Shown: positions 6,395 to 12,460 of the stretch, piece after piece | How positions within the stretch are numbered: position 1 is the stretch's first letter | Layout of the letters: each line of letters starts with the position of its first letter | Made by a program: the position numbers and the translations under genes | Notes under the pieces: model-generated | The model's input: only the letters and a program-made list of their open reading frames with translations | Database searches by the model: none | Told to the model about the DNA's origin: nothing | Source of the DNA: a virus | Direction: 5' to 3' (one strand) | Length of the DNA stretch: 33,410 bases | Virus record (IMG/VR): IMGVR_UViG_3300025057_000028 | Coordinates: 1 to 33,410 of that record

Positions 6395-6811
6395 CTAGAG
6401 TTCTTTGAACTCGCTCACTGGTATGAAGCAGCAGATGTCCCAATCCTTTGGGTCACCTCTATCGGTTCTGCCACCCATACCAATCCTGTACTGACCCAGC
6501 CCGGCAAACGGAATGAAGCCAGTCCAGTCCGTCCAGCTCACCACGAGGAAAGCTGGTCGTCTGAACGCCTGCTCAATATCATTGGCAGACATAATTTTGT
6601 GCGCATTGATGAGCGTCGTCTCGTACTTGTCGCGCTCAAACGTGCGGCACTTTATTTCTATGAAGCTGGTCACCTCGCCTTTGCGGAACGCAGCATAGTC
6701 GAGACGGTAGACCGGGTTGAGCTTTTCGAGCGACACGTCGCGGCGCTCTTCAATGAGCTTCGCGACGGCGCTCTCACCGCGCAGACTTTGTTCCGTCTCA
6801 TACTTGGGCAT
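6395..6811 (-). CDS. PD-(D/E)XK nuclease-fold protein (second of a pair)
   Basis: A 138-residue protein from the ATG at 6811, inside the end of the preceding gene, which it overlaps by 14 bases. A longer upstream frame to 6943 lies wholly within that gene and is rejected. E13 in RGESAVAKL, D38 in RLDYAAF, and E52/K54 in FIEIKCR match the E-D-ExK active-site order of the PD-(D/E)XK superfamily. It resembles small phage holiday-junction or VRR-type nucleases in layout, but the exact family is not clear. It is adjacent to another protein of the same fold and could be its partner. Confidence 0.65.
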   Translation of the reverse strand: MPKYETEQSLRGESAVAKLIEERRDVSLEKLNPVYRLDYAAFRKGEVTSFIEIKCRTFERDKYETTLINAHKIMSANDIEQAFRRPAFLVVSWTDWTGFIPFAGLGQYRIGMGGRTDRGDPKDWDICCFIPVSEFKEL

Positions 6812-7214
6812 CGACCCACTCCCTGATGACCGCGACTGCGTAGTCCCAGTCAGACGCAAACGGATACAGCGCGCTGCTCGTCTCGCCCCACTCTTCATTG
6901 ATAGCCACGAGAGGTAGCACAACACGAGGTCGGTGCCTGTCATACTTGAAGATGAGGCACGGCATCAGGTCATCGCCCGTAGCGTCGACGACTTGCCGCC
7001 ACCAATCATCTTGGAACCACGTGCCTGCACCATTCACGGCGTAGGCTTTGCACTCAATCTTGAATGGTGGGCACACCAAGTCCGGGAGACTGTCCGACTG
7101 GTATTGGGACAGGTTGCGGCGCAGAGGTTCTTCCAAACCCAAATCCTCTGTGAGCTTGTTGGCGACCCAACGCTCGAATGCTGCACCTTTGTTTCTACTC
7201 TTCCGACCCGACAT
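6798..7214 (-). CDS. PD-(D/E)XK nuclease, Holliday-junction-resolvase-like
   Basis: A 138-residue protein. The start is taken at ATG 7214 (MSGRKSRNKGAAFERWV), because the conserved KGAAFE motif normally lies near the N-terminus; longer frames to 7319 only overlap the neighbour. Active-site residues visible are E14, D45 (SLPDLV), and E54/K56 in IECKAY. The order and spacing are those of small phage nucleases that trim or resolve branched DNA. It lies early in the leftward arm with the SSB-like gene and its sister nuclease. Cutting of junctions before packaging or degradation of host DNA are both possible. The neighbouring small gene overlaps its start by 20 bases. Confidence 0.75.
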   Translation of the reverse strand: MSGRKSRNKGAAFERWVANKLTEDLGLEEPLRRNLSQYQSDSLPDLVCPPFKIECKAYAVNGAGTWFQDDWWRQVVDATGDDLMPCLIFKYDRHRPRVVLPLVAINEEWGETSSALYPFASDWDYAVAVIREWVDAQV

Positions 7215-7356
7215 CTCTACACCCGTAAACTTTGTACCCAGCTCGCACAGTTTCCAATGCCGCGTTCCAGCACTGGTCGTATGTGTCGAATGCTGTGTAC
7301 CGCACATATCGTTGACCATCGCCCCACGTCAAAACCCATATCAGGCTAAACAACAT
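7195..7356 (-). CDS. Small protein with hydrophobic N-terminus
   Basis: A 53-residue protein if started at ATG 7356; ATG 7368 would add four residues and neither has a strong ribosome binding site. Both starts are inside the end of the Arc-like gene, so coupling to it is likely. The first 12 residues (MLFSLIWVLTWG) are hydrophobic and could be a short membrane anchor. The rest, RYTAFDTYDQCWNAALE, looks like a small folded domain with one cysteine here and another near the end. I do not recognise a named family. Confidence 0.6.
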   Translation of the reverse strand: MLFSLIWVLTWGDGQRYVRYTAFDTYDQCWNAALETVRAGYKVYGCRDVGSEE

Positions 7357-7543
7357 TACGTGCGGCATTGACCAGCTTGTCCAACTGCGCGCTCTGGTTT
7401 TCCAAACGGCGTTCCAATTCTTTGGACAAAATTTCATCAGCCAGTGATGCCATCGAACGATGACTGCTTTGCTTCAGCTCTAGCTTCAGTGCGTCAACGG
7501 TAGTCGTGCGCAACCGAAGCAGTGTTGGTTTAAGGTCAGACAT
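7346..7543 (-). CDS. Arc-like ribbon-helix-helix regulator
   Basis: A 65-residue protein. Residues 4-15 (LKPTLLRLRTTT) fit the DNA-contacting beta strand, and the two helices that follow (VDALKLELKQSSHR and MASLADEILSKELERRL) complete a ribbon-helix-helix fold. These proteins bind operators as dimers. It is the first gene of the leftward arm and reads away from the divergent promoter region, the usual position for an autoregulator controlling one or both arms. AAGGAG lies 6 bases before the ATG. The last 15 residues extend past the fold and may help oligomerisation. Confidence 0.8.
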   Translation of the reverse strand: MSDLKPTLLRLRTTTVDALKLELKQSSHRSMASLADEILSKELERRLENQSAQLDKLVNAARNVV

Positions 7544-7646
7544 GATTTCTCCTTGCTATCATTTTTTTATCTTAGGGGTATTGCAAACTGATTAGAACGA
7601 GACTATATCTAGGAAATCGATAGAACAAACAGGAGGTTTATTCGAT
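7544..7646. promoter_or_regulatory. Divergent control region between the two arms
   Basis: This 103-bp gap separates the leftward Arc-like gene and the rightward gene at 7647 and is AT-rich. It must drive the rightward arm and probably the first leftward genes. No clean operator palindrome is obvious. Leftward, TAAGAT with a weak upstream TTCTAA is the best I can see, and it is weak. Confidence 0.7.
7581..7609 (+). promoter_or_regulatory. Candidate sigma70-type rightward promoter
   Basis: TTGCAA at 7581-7586 and TATATC at 7604-7609 are separated by exactly 17 bases, each matching four of six consensus positions. The predicted start lies about 30 bases before the ribosome binding site of the gene at 7647. 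Confidence 0.45.
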
Positions 7647-8003
7647 ATGTTTGTAGTAGTTTTTGATTATATGGACTCAAGTGTTGAGGCCGGTGACTAT
7701 AAAGTTGCTTGGTCTTGTAAGGAAATGTTTGCCAAAAAATCAGAGTTGAACCGCTTTATGCGAAATCACAGAGAGCGTGCAAAACATGAGAGCGGCGTTT
7801 ACGGTATGTGTAACTGGGCGAAAGTCGATGAGTTTGATATCGACCTCAAGCTGTTCACGTTTTACGCGATGAGCGCACCTGACTTGCACATTCGGCTTGA
7901 AGACTTGACCCGTGAAGCTCTTGGCGACGCGAAAAAATACGTTAAGGATTGCGAGCGCAAGCATAACGAAAAGTGGGAACGTGAATTTGGGGTGCAGGCA
8001 TAA
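7647..8003 (+). CDS. Unknown early rightward protein
   Basis: A 118-residue protein with a strong AGGAGGT ribosome binding site 9 bases before the ATG. It starts with a hydrophobic strand (MFVVVFDYM) and is otherwise mixed, with a charged, lysine-rich C-terminal helix (KKYVKDCERKHNEKWERE). No known motif is recognised. As first gene of the rightward arm, with two further small genes overlapping head to tail, it fits the pattern of early phage genes that modify the host. No function can be stated. The stop overlaps the next ATG by one base (TAATG). Confidence 0.8.
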   Translation: MFVVVFDYMDSSVEAGDYKVAWSCKEMFAKKSELNRFMRNHRERAKHESGVYGMCNWAKVDEFDIDLKLFTFYAMSAPDLHIRLEDLTREALGDAKKYVKDCERKHNEKWEREFGVQA

Positions 8004-8257
8004 TGGCTGGTTCACCGAATATAAAATTGTTTAACGCATCCGGCGAATACGTCGGCTGCGTTAAGACAGCGGAGCAAGCCGGGCACATTTTTGCTTTTTG
8101 CAACAGCCACGTTTTTGCTGAGGCGCGCTGGGGCCACACCAAAGCTAAAACGCTTTTTACTAAAACCGACGACAGCGAGTGGTTTGGATTGTTCGACGAA
8201 ATCACCGAGCTCATCTTTGACCGCGCTGTAGAGCTTGGTCTTGGAGATTATGTATGA
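8003..8257 (+). CDS. Unknown small protein
   Basis: An 84-residue protein, translationally coupled to the gene before it (TAATG) and to the one after it (ATGA). The sequence IKLFNASGEYVGCVKTAEQAGHIFAF looks like a short beta-hairpin/helix domain, followed by a C-terminal helix (ITELIFDRAVELGLGDYV). I find no motif to name it. It is probably early and acts in the cytoplasm, as no signal peptide or membrane segment is visible. Confidence 0.75.
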   Translation: MAGSPNIKLFNASGEYVGCVKTAEQAGHIFAFCNSHVFAEARWGHTKAKTLFTKTDDSEWFGLFDEITELIFDRAVELGLGDYV

Positions 8258-8451
8258 CCGACAAGCTAGACCACCCGAAGTTCCTGCTGCGTGAACCCGC
8301 GCAGCAGGACGACGTTATCTTCAAGGAGATTGATGGCGTTGTGCATATCATCGACTTGGAAAAGCACGGCACCGTCGAAGCCTACTTGCAGCGCATGACC
8401 AAGCCTTCGTTCGACCTGACCGAAGAAGAGGAGGCAGATTTTTATGGTTAA
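8254..8451 (+). CDS. Unknown acidic small protein
   Basis: A 65-residue acidic protein ending SFDLTEEEEADFYG. It overlaps its upstream neighbour by four bases (ATGA) and the recombinase start by eight. A strongly acidic small early phage protein could be a DNA mimic such as an anti-restriction factor, but nothing in the sequence beyond charge supports that. It has no recognised motif. Confidence 0.7.
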   Translation: MTDKLDHPKFLLREPAQQDDVIFKEIDGVVHIIDLEKHGTVEAYLQRMTKPSFDLTEEEEADFYG

Positions 8452-9085
8452 GTACATCGCTTACTATCGCGTGTCGACGAAAGCTCAAGGCCAATCAGGT
8501 CTTGGGCTGGAGGCACAGCAGGCGTTGGTCGCACCATACGCTGACGACATCCTGCACGCATTCACCGAAGTCGAGAGCGGCAAGAATGATGACCGCCCTC
8601 AGCTCGCCGCAGCGTTGGAGCTGTGCCGTGAGCTGGGCGCGTCCATCTTGATTGCCAAGATTGACCGACTGTCACGTGACGCTGCATTCCTGCTGACGTT
8701 GCGTAAGGCCGGGGTCGACATCATCGCTGCTGATATGCCGAACGCTGGCACGCTGGAGTTCGGCGTGCGAGCTGTGGTGGCGCAGCACGAGCGTGAGCAA
8801 ATCTCGCAGCGCACAAAGGCAGCACTGGCCGCTGCCAAACAGCGCGGCGTAAAGTTAGGTTCTCCCAACCCACGCGCTGGCGGTCTTGCCGCTGGCGCGG
8901 TTCGCAGGGCAAAGACGCAAGCCATCGCTGGCAAAGCATTGCCCGTCATCACTGCGCTGCGCGACGCTGGTGCGTCGCTCCGCGCGATTGCCGACGAGCT
9001 GAACAAGCTAGGCATTCAAACAGCTACTGGCAAAAGTTGGTACGCACAGTCCGTCAAAAACATTATGGAGGTATCTCATGCGTGA
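8444..9085 (+). CDS. Small serine recombinase (resolvase/invertase type)
   Basis: A 213-residue site-specific recombinase. The N-terminal catalytic domain has YYRVST with nucleophile S11 and R9, E44-SGK, and KIDRLSRD with R75 and R78. Then come the long helix EREQISQRTKAALAAAKQRG and a C-terminal helix-turn-helix (ASLRAIADELNKLGIQT). The size is that of resolvases and invertases and is far shorter than large serine integrases of 450 residues or more. It may resolve genome multimers, invert a segment or integrate the phage. I could not find inverted or attachment repeats to decide among these. It lies in the middle of the rightward operon. Confidence 0.9.
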   Translation: MVKYIAYYRVSTKAQGQSGLGLEAQQALVAPYADDILHAFTEVESGKNDDRPQLAAALELCRELGASILIAKIDRLSRDAAFLLTLRKAGVDIIAADMPNAGTLEFGVRAVVAQHEREQISQRTKAALAAAKQRGVKLGSPNPRAGGLAAGAVRRAKTQAIAGKALPVITALRDAGASLRAIADELNKLGIQTATGKSWYAQSVKNIMEVSHA

Positions 9086-9212
9086 CGACGACGATTGGAA
9101 ACAAGCGCTTGGCGACATCATCGCCTTGCTTTGTATTTTTGGCGTAGGGTATGTTGCCCTACTGCTTGCACCCGGCATTGAACTTGCCATCATCGACGCG
9201 AAAGGAAATTGA
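9078..9212 (+). CDS. Membrane mini-protein
   Basis: A 44-residue protein overlapping the end of the recombinase gene by eight bases and ending one base before the exonuclease start. GGAGG lies seven bases before the ATG, a strong signal that it is translated. The first 13 residues are acidic and hydrophilic (MRDDDDWKQALGD), followed by one transmembrane segment (IIALLCIFGVGYVALLLAPGI). Its position just before a recombination nuclease and its membrane anchor are notable, but the role is unknown. Confidence 0.75.
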   Translation: MRDDDDWKQALGDIIALLCIFGVGYVALLLAPGIELAIIDAKGN

Positions 9213-9213
9213 A

Positions 9214-10170
9214 ATGGTCGGTAAAGTAACCCCTGATAATATCATTACGGCATCACGTGTGCCTGCACTGCTGAATGCCAGCCCGTATGAAACCCCGAAC
9301 GACGTGCTAAAGAAGTGCATCGACGCAGAGGAGGGCGTGCCCCGCGAAGCGTTCAAGCAGAACGAAGCAATGTTCTGGGGCGACGCGATGGAGCCAACCA
9401 TCCTGCACATCGCATCGCAGCGTCTTGGTCTGTCCGACATCAAGTTCGATTACGACGAGGCGTTCTTTCACGAGAAGCTACCACTGGCCTGCTCGCTGGA
9501 CGGCGCAGGCACAGGCAGCGGTAGTATCAAAACTGATACTAGCAAGGGCATCTACTGCATCACGTCCGATGAGATTGACATCACTGGGCGCGGCGTGCTG
9601 GAGGCGAAGAACACGGGTAGCAAGCCTGAGACAACGCCAGCTCTGTATCGTGGACCACTACAGCTCCAAGCACAGATGATGTGTACGGGCGCGCAATGGG
9701 GTGCCGTGTGTGTGCTGTATGGTGGCAACGAGCTGCGCATCTTTGTTTACGAAGTGCAGCACGACACGCAGGAAATGATTGCTGGTGCCGTTCTTGATTT
9801 TGAAAAGCGCAAAAAAAATTACGACTGGTATCCTGTGTTCTCCAGCGAGGACGGCAACACTGCCTACCCGATGGTCGACGATGCCGTGCCTGAGCTGGAG
9901 ATAAAAGACAATGAGGCGCTGGACTATCTCGCTGACCTAGCCGACGCGCATCGTGATAAGAAGATTGCGGAGAGCCGCATCAACGAAGCGGAGGCTGGGC
10001 TGAAAGAGTTTCTGGGTAGCCACGAAAGCGCCATCGGTATAGTGGGCAACAAGCAGTACCGCGTGAAGTGGCCGATGCGTCAGCGGCGCGCGACAGCAGA
10101 GAAGGTCATACCCGCCAAACCTGCTGAGACGTATCGCCAGAAGACGCTTACGCTGAAGGAGCTGGACTAA
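9214..10170 (+). CDS. YqaJ-type viral recombinase (exonuclease)
   Basis: A 318-residue protein. The start is ATG 9214 with AAGGA before it; the longer frame from 9151 lies inside the preceding mini-gene. The lambda-exonuclease-like active site is visible: E60 in FWGDAMEP, D96 in LACSLDGAG, and E130/K132 in VLEAKNT. A C-terminal region of charged helices (about 230-318) follows. Such enzymes chew one strand from a double-strand end to start annealing recombination, and usually act with a single-strand annealing protein. No annealing partner is recognised here, though the SSB-like protein could serve. It shares an operon with the serine recombinase. Confidence 0.85.
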   Translation: MVGKVTPDNIITASRVPALLNASPYETPNDVLKKCIDAEEGVPREAFKQNEAMFWGDAMEPTILHIASQRLGLSDIKFDYDEAFFHEKLPLACSLDGAGTGSGSIKTDTSKGIYCITSDEIDITGRGVLEAKNTGSKPETTPALYRGPLQLQAQMMCTGAQWGAVCVLYGGNELRIFVYEVQHDTQEMIAGAVLDFEKRKKNYDWYPVFSSEDGNTAYPMVDDAVPELEIKDNEALDYLADLADAHRDKKIAESRINEAEAGLKEFLGSHESAIGIVGNKQYRVKWPMRQRRATAEKVIPAKPAETYRQKTLTLKELD

Positions 10171-10379
10171 TGAGCGCTGGTCTTACGCCTAAGCAAGCTG
10201 AGCTGCTGCAAGTCATTAAAGAGTTCACAGAGTTGAATGACTACACGCCGTCAATCAGTGAGCTGGCTAAGCTGACGGGTCGGGCACGAACGCCGACGCA
10301 CTCGATGCTTCAGCAGCTTGAGCGGCGAGGGTATATAAAACGAACGCCGGGTATGGCGCGAAGTTTGGAATTACTCTAA
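10170..10379 (+). CDS. LexA-like DNA-binding domain without peptidase
   Basis: A 69-residue protein that corresponds to the LexA N-terminal winged-helix domain only. It shows LTPKQAELLQVIKEF, then PSISELAKLTG, a recognition helix TPTHSMLQQLERRGYI, and ARSLELL at the end, which in LexA leads into the linker. There is no Ser-Lys autocleavage domain, so it would not be inactivated by RecA in the normal way. It could bind host SOS boxes, repress phage promoters or both. It is the last gene of the rightward arm and overlaps the exonuclease stop by one base. Confidence 0.85.
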   Translation: MSAGLTPKQAELLQVIKEFTELNDYTPSISELAKLTGRARTPTHSMLQQLERRGYIKRTPGMARSLELL

Positions 10380-10423
10380 GAAAGAAATAGGGGCGGGGTC
10401 TTTGGAGAAGGATGACCGCCCCT
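10378..10423 (-). terminator. Terminator at the junction of the convergent arms
   Basis: An 8-bp perfect stem, AGGGGCGG paired with CCGCCCCT, encloses a 19-base loop. Leftward it is followed by the T-rich ATTTCTTTCTT and begins inside the stop codon of the last leftward mini-gene, so it ends the late leftward transcript. Rightward the tail (TACAATTTG) is weaker, so termination of the other arm is possible but less certain. Confidence 0.75.
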
Positions 10424-10488
10424 TACAATTTGTAGAACACAATAACGAAAAGCACACCAGCGATACCCCCCGTTATGAAGTATATCAT
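10423..10488 (-). CDS. 21-residue transmembrane mini-protein
   Basis: A reading frame of 21 residues, MIYFITGGIAGVLFVIVFYK plus a final leucine, that is almost wholly one hydrophobic membrane segment. Its ATG overlaps the stop of the preceding gene as ATGA, a GGTAGGGG tract sits just before it, and its stop leads directly into the terminator stem. It is the last leftward gene and comes right after the endolysin and a basic mini-protein. A helper role in lysis is possible. No family is known to me. Confidence 0.6.
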   Translation of the reverse strand: MIYFITGGIAGVLFVIVFYKL

Positions 10489-10622
10489 CCCCTACCTTGC
10501 CCTCTGTATTTCTTCCAGCTTGCTCGTTTGGATTTGTTATTCGGTCTGCTGCGTGTCGAGCTGCCAATGCTTGTACGTTTCTTAACAGGCTCGATAATCA
10601 CCTTCTCTTTTTGCCGTGCCAT
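10485..10622 (-). CDS. Basic 45-residue protein
   Basis: A 45-residue protein whose ATG overlaps the endolysin stop by one base (TAATG). It is rich in Lys and Arg, for example VKKRTSIGSSTRSRPNNKSK and ASWKKYRGQGRG. The composition suggests nucleic-acid or membrane-phosphate binding and an unstructured chain. It is coupled upstream and downstream by start/stop overlaps, which supports it as a real gene despite its size. Its function is unknown. Confidence 0.7.
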   Translation of the reverse strand: MARQKEKVIIEPVKKRTSIGSSTRSRPNNKSKRASWKKYRGQGRG

Positions 10623-11071
10623 TACTCACTCCATACCTTGTAGGTGTTGCCGTCATATATCAGCGACTGCTTGCGGTTGCTCCCAGCTCTGTAGCTGCAA
10701 TGCACCCACCCGGCAGTCGGGTCATCGGGGTCGTGAAATTCTAGGATGAGCTGGTCGAAGTCCAGCGTATCGCGTATCCACCTAGCCAGCTCGATGTTTG
10801 CTACGCCGGGCACCTCGAAGTCAGCCGCCTCACCCTTTGCGTGCTGGCTTGTGCTGCGGCTACCTATGGCCCTGCACAAAGCAGGGCTACGGTAGCCAGA
10901 GCTGGGCGTAAAGCCACGCCCGTAGTGGTCGCGTACAGGTTGCAGCACATTCTCGCACAACGCCCTCAGCGCCTCGATATGAGCCTCTGAAGGGGTGTTG
11001 TCGATACCGCGTCGCAGAGCTGTCTGGCTCTTGGTCATCTCCCGCAGGCTGAAGTTGTTAGACAGTTTCAT
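10622..11071 (-). CDS. Peptidase M15 endolysin (DD- or LD-carboxypeptidase type)
   Basis: A 149-residue muralytic enzyme. The M15 motif SQHAKGEAADFEV supplies zinc ligands H77 and D84, and GWVHCSYR supplies the third histidine, H124. SSGYRSP at 57-63 is the usual upstream motif. The length equals that of compact M15_3-type domains and there is no signal peptide, so export needs a holin. The 3-TM holin gene directly before it (11089-11478) fits. It would cut peptide cross-links in the cell wall to release phage. Confidence 0.9.
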   Translation of the reverse strand: MKLSNNFSLREMTKSQTALRRGIDNTPSEAHIEALRALCENVLQPVRDHYGRGFTPSSGYRSPALCRAIGSRSTSQHAKGEAADFEVPGVANIELARWIRDTLDFDQLILEFHDPDDPTAGWVHCSYRAGSNRKQSLIYDGNTYKVWSE

Positions 11072-11088
11072 ATTACCAACGGGAGCTG

Positions 11089-11478
11089 TTACTTTTTTCC
11101 ACTACGGCCCTTGAACATATCACCCGCCTTGATGCCGAAGCTCGCACAAATTGCTATATACAAGAGGTTCTGGTACCAGCTCGGAAGCGTAGCTAAGATT
11201 TCAAAGCCATTCTTAACATCATCAGAAAAAGCAGGAATAAAAACAAGGACGGCAGGGAGAAGGAGAACAACCAGTGCCAGCTCATCTTTCCAGCTACCCT
11301 TTGTAGCGTCTGCCATATTAGCTTCCCAGTCGACCTCGCCTGTCGCAATTTTCTTTTGCACTTCTGCGTCAGCCTTTGCCTTTTCAACGCGCACAACAGC
11401 CTTAGCTTTTGTCTCCTCGACCTTGCCATTCACCCAATTCCCTGCAATGCCTGCAACGGCGTTAAATATATTCAGCAT
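11089..11478 (-). CDS. Holin, 3-TM family
   Basis: A 129-residue protein. The N-terminal 60 residues are amphipathic and charged (KAKAVVRVEKAKADAEVQKK). Then come LALVVLLLPAVLVFIPAF as one clear membrane helix and LLYIAICASFGIKAGDMF as another, with a possible third segment at the N-terminus (IFNAVAGIAGNWV). The layout is that of the Holin_3TM family, also seen in gene-transfer agents. It would form the membrane hole that lets the M15 endolysin out, 17 bases downstream. Confidence 0.8.
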   Translation of the reverse strand: MLNIFNAVAGIAGNWVNGKVEETKAKAVVRVEKAKADAEVQKKIATGEVDWEANMADATKGSWKDELALVVLLLPAVLVFIPAFSDDVKNGFEILATLPSWYQNLLYIAICASFGIKAGDMFKGRSGKK

Positions 11479-11489
11479 CTCTGCCTCCG

Positions 11490-11921
11490 CTAGTAATTGT
11501 TCAATCGCTTGCGTGCTTTTGTTATCGCAAGTCTAATCTGCTTTTGCTCTGGTTCCAAGAAGTCTTCACGGGTCAGCGTCGTGCGCTTTGCTTTGACTGT
11601 CGACGTGCAGCGTATGCAGATGCGGCGCAAGTCGAGAGCGATGTAGCAAATCAGGTCGGCATCGTCTGTTGTGATTTGACGTTTTGTCTTACTGCCCTTG
11701 CTTGTCATAAAGGCCCACGACTTACCAGTGTCACTGCGTGGCCCGGTTGCGGTCTTGCATTCCACGCGGAGGGGGAAGTTGTCGTCGTCGAATAGGATGA
11801 TGTCCGTGCCCTCAAGATTAGCTAGTGAGCATTTGTATTCTAACGCTTTGAATGCTGACATCGCCAGATGCTCTCCAGCGGCACCGATTGAAACTGCCCC
11901 CCTCACAGTTTTCCAACCCAT
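11490..11921 (-). CDS. PD-(D/E)XK nuclease-fold protein in the lysis region
   Basis: A 143-residue protein with IGAAGEHLAMSAFKALEY (E17), GTDIILFD (D40) and LRVECKTAT (E54, K56), the same E-D-ExK order as the two early nuclease-like proteins. The GAAGE start is typical of small restriction-like or resolvase-like nucleases. It lies among holin-like genes, 11 bases before the holin, so it is probably expressed late. It may process packaged or host DNA at the end of infection; this is inference. It is basic in its C-terminal third (ITKARKRL). Confidence 0.7.
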   Translation of the reverse strand: MGWKTVRGAVSIGAAGEHLAMSAFKALEYKCSLANLEGTDIILFDDDNFPLRVECKTATGPRSDTGKSWAFMTSKGSKTKRQITTDDADLICYIALDLRRICIRCTSTVKAKRTTLTREDFLEPEQKQIRLAITKARKRLNNY

Positions 11922-12149
11922 CTACTTGTCCTTATCCTCAAGCCGGTCAAGTTTGTCTAGCCGACGCTGTGTCATCTGATTGAAGAAGGTAAAGAGCTGC
12001 GTGATTTTACTCTCCGTATCTTTCAGCCGCTCGTCCATTCGGTCAGTCTTATTTTCGAGGTGAGATACGGAGCGACTGAACCACCATATCATAGCCATTG
12101 CTGCCGTTAGGATAGGCCAGTAGGCAAGTAGTGTCTCGCCAAAGTTCAT
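11922..12149 (-). CDS. Membrane-anchored coiled-coil protein (spanin- or holin-like)
   Basis: A 75-residue protein with one N-terminal membrane helix (LLAYWPILTAAMAMIWWF, residues 7-24), followed by a charged coiled coil (NKTDRMDERLKDTESKITQL onward). This plan is common to inner-membrane spanins and to small phage holin-like proteins. It lies next to other one- or two-TM mini-genes, the holin and the endolysin, so a part in lysis is likely. There is no lipoprotein partner that I can see. Confidence 0.65.
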   Translation of the reverse strand: MNFGETLLAYWPILTAAMAMIWWFSRSVSHLENKTDRMDERLKDTESKITQLFTFFNQMTQRRLDKLDRLEDKDK

Positions 12150-12153
12150 TGCT

Positions 12154-12309
12154 CTAATCCTGTAAGGCTTTTCTTATTCTAATACCAAGCAAGAACAAAC
12201 CGCCGATAGCGATTGCAAGGTTCAACCAGACGGTGAGTCCGGAAGCCCAGACGGGTGCGGTGATTGCCACTCCGCTTACAACGTAATCAATCGCCGCATC
12301 GTCGTTCAT
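12154..12309 (-). CDS. Two-segment membrane mini-protein (class-II-holin-like)
   Basis: A 51-residue protein with GGAGAAATAAG just before the ATG. Residues 10-22 (VVSGVAITAPVWA) and 25-43 (LTVWLNLAIAIGGLFLLGI) could each cross the membrane, and the end is basic (RIRKALQD). The hydrophilic acidic start and positive tail are usual for small holins. It is two bases after the previous gene and five bases before the coiled-coil gene. No family is named with confidence. Confidence 0.65.
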   Translation of the reverse strand: MNDDAAIDYVVSGVAITAPVWASGLTVWLNLAIAIGGLFLLGIRIRKALQD

Positions 12310-12310
12310 C

Positions 12311-12460
12311 TTATTTCTCCTTGCGAAGATTCAGAGCCAACTTCTGAATGAAGTCATCAATCTTTGCGAGAATCTCATTGTCGCGCATAGACGGAGTTAC
12401 GTTAGCAATCACCGAGGCGGCTGCTACGATAGCTGTAATCCAAGTGATAATAGTTTCCAT
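12311..12460 (-). CDS. 49-residue membrane mini-protein
   Basis: A 49-residue protein whose ATG overlaps the stop of the preceding gene by one base (TAATG). Residues 3-20 (TIITWITAIVAAASVIAN) form a membrane segment, and the remainder is an amphipathic helix ending NLRKEK. It precedes another small membrane protein, so two to four such proteins form a tandem set ahead of the endolysin. Its role in lysis is inferred from that setting. Confidence 0.65.
   Translation of the reverse strand: METIITWITAIVAAASVIANVTPSMRDNEILAKIDDFIQKLALNLRKEK

Noticed and set aside
6812-6943. N-terminal extension of the second nuclease-like gene
   Set aside because: It lies wholly within the preceding nuclease gene, and the motif RGESA expected near the start follows the ATG at 6811.
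7215-7319. N-terminal extension of the first nuclease-like gene
   Set aside because: It has no ribosome binding site and overlaps the small gene at 7195-7356; the conserved motif starts right after ATG 7214.
8254-8451. Acidic small protein as an Ocr-type DNA mimic
   Set aside because: Only overall charge supports it; no length or motif match to known anti-restriction proteins.
10376-10567. 63-codon leftward frame at the end of the lysis operon
   Set aside because: It crosses the terminator and overlaps two better-supported mini-genes in another frame.
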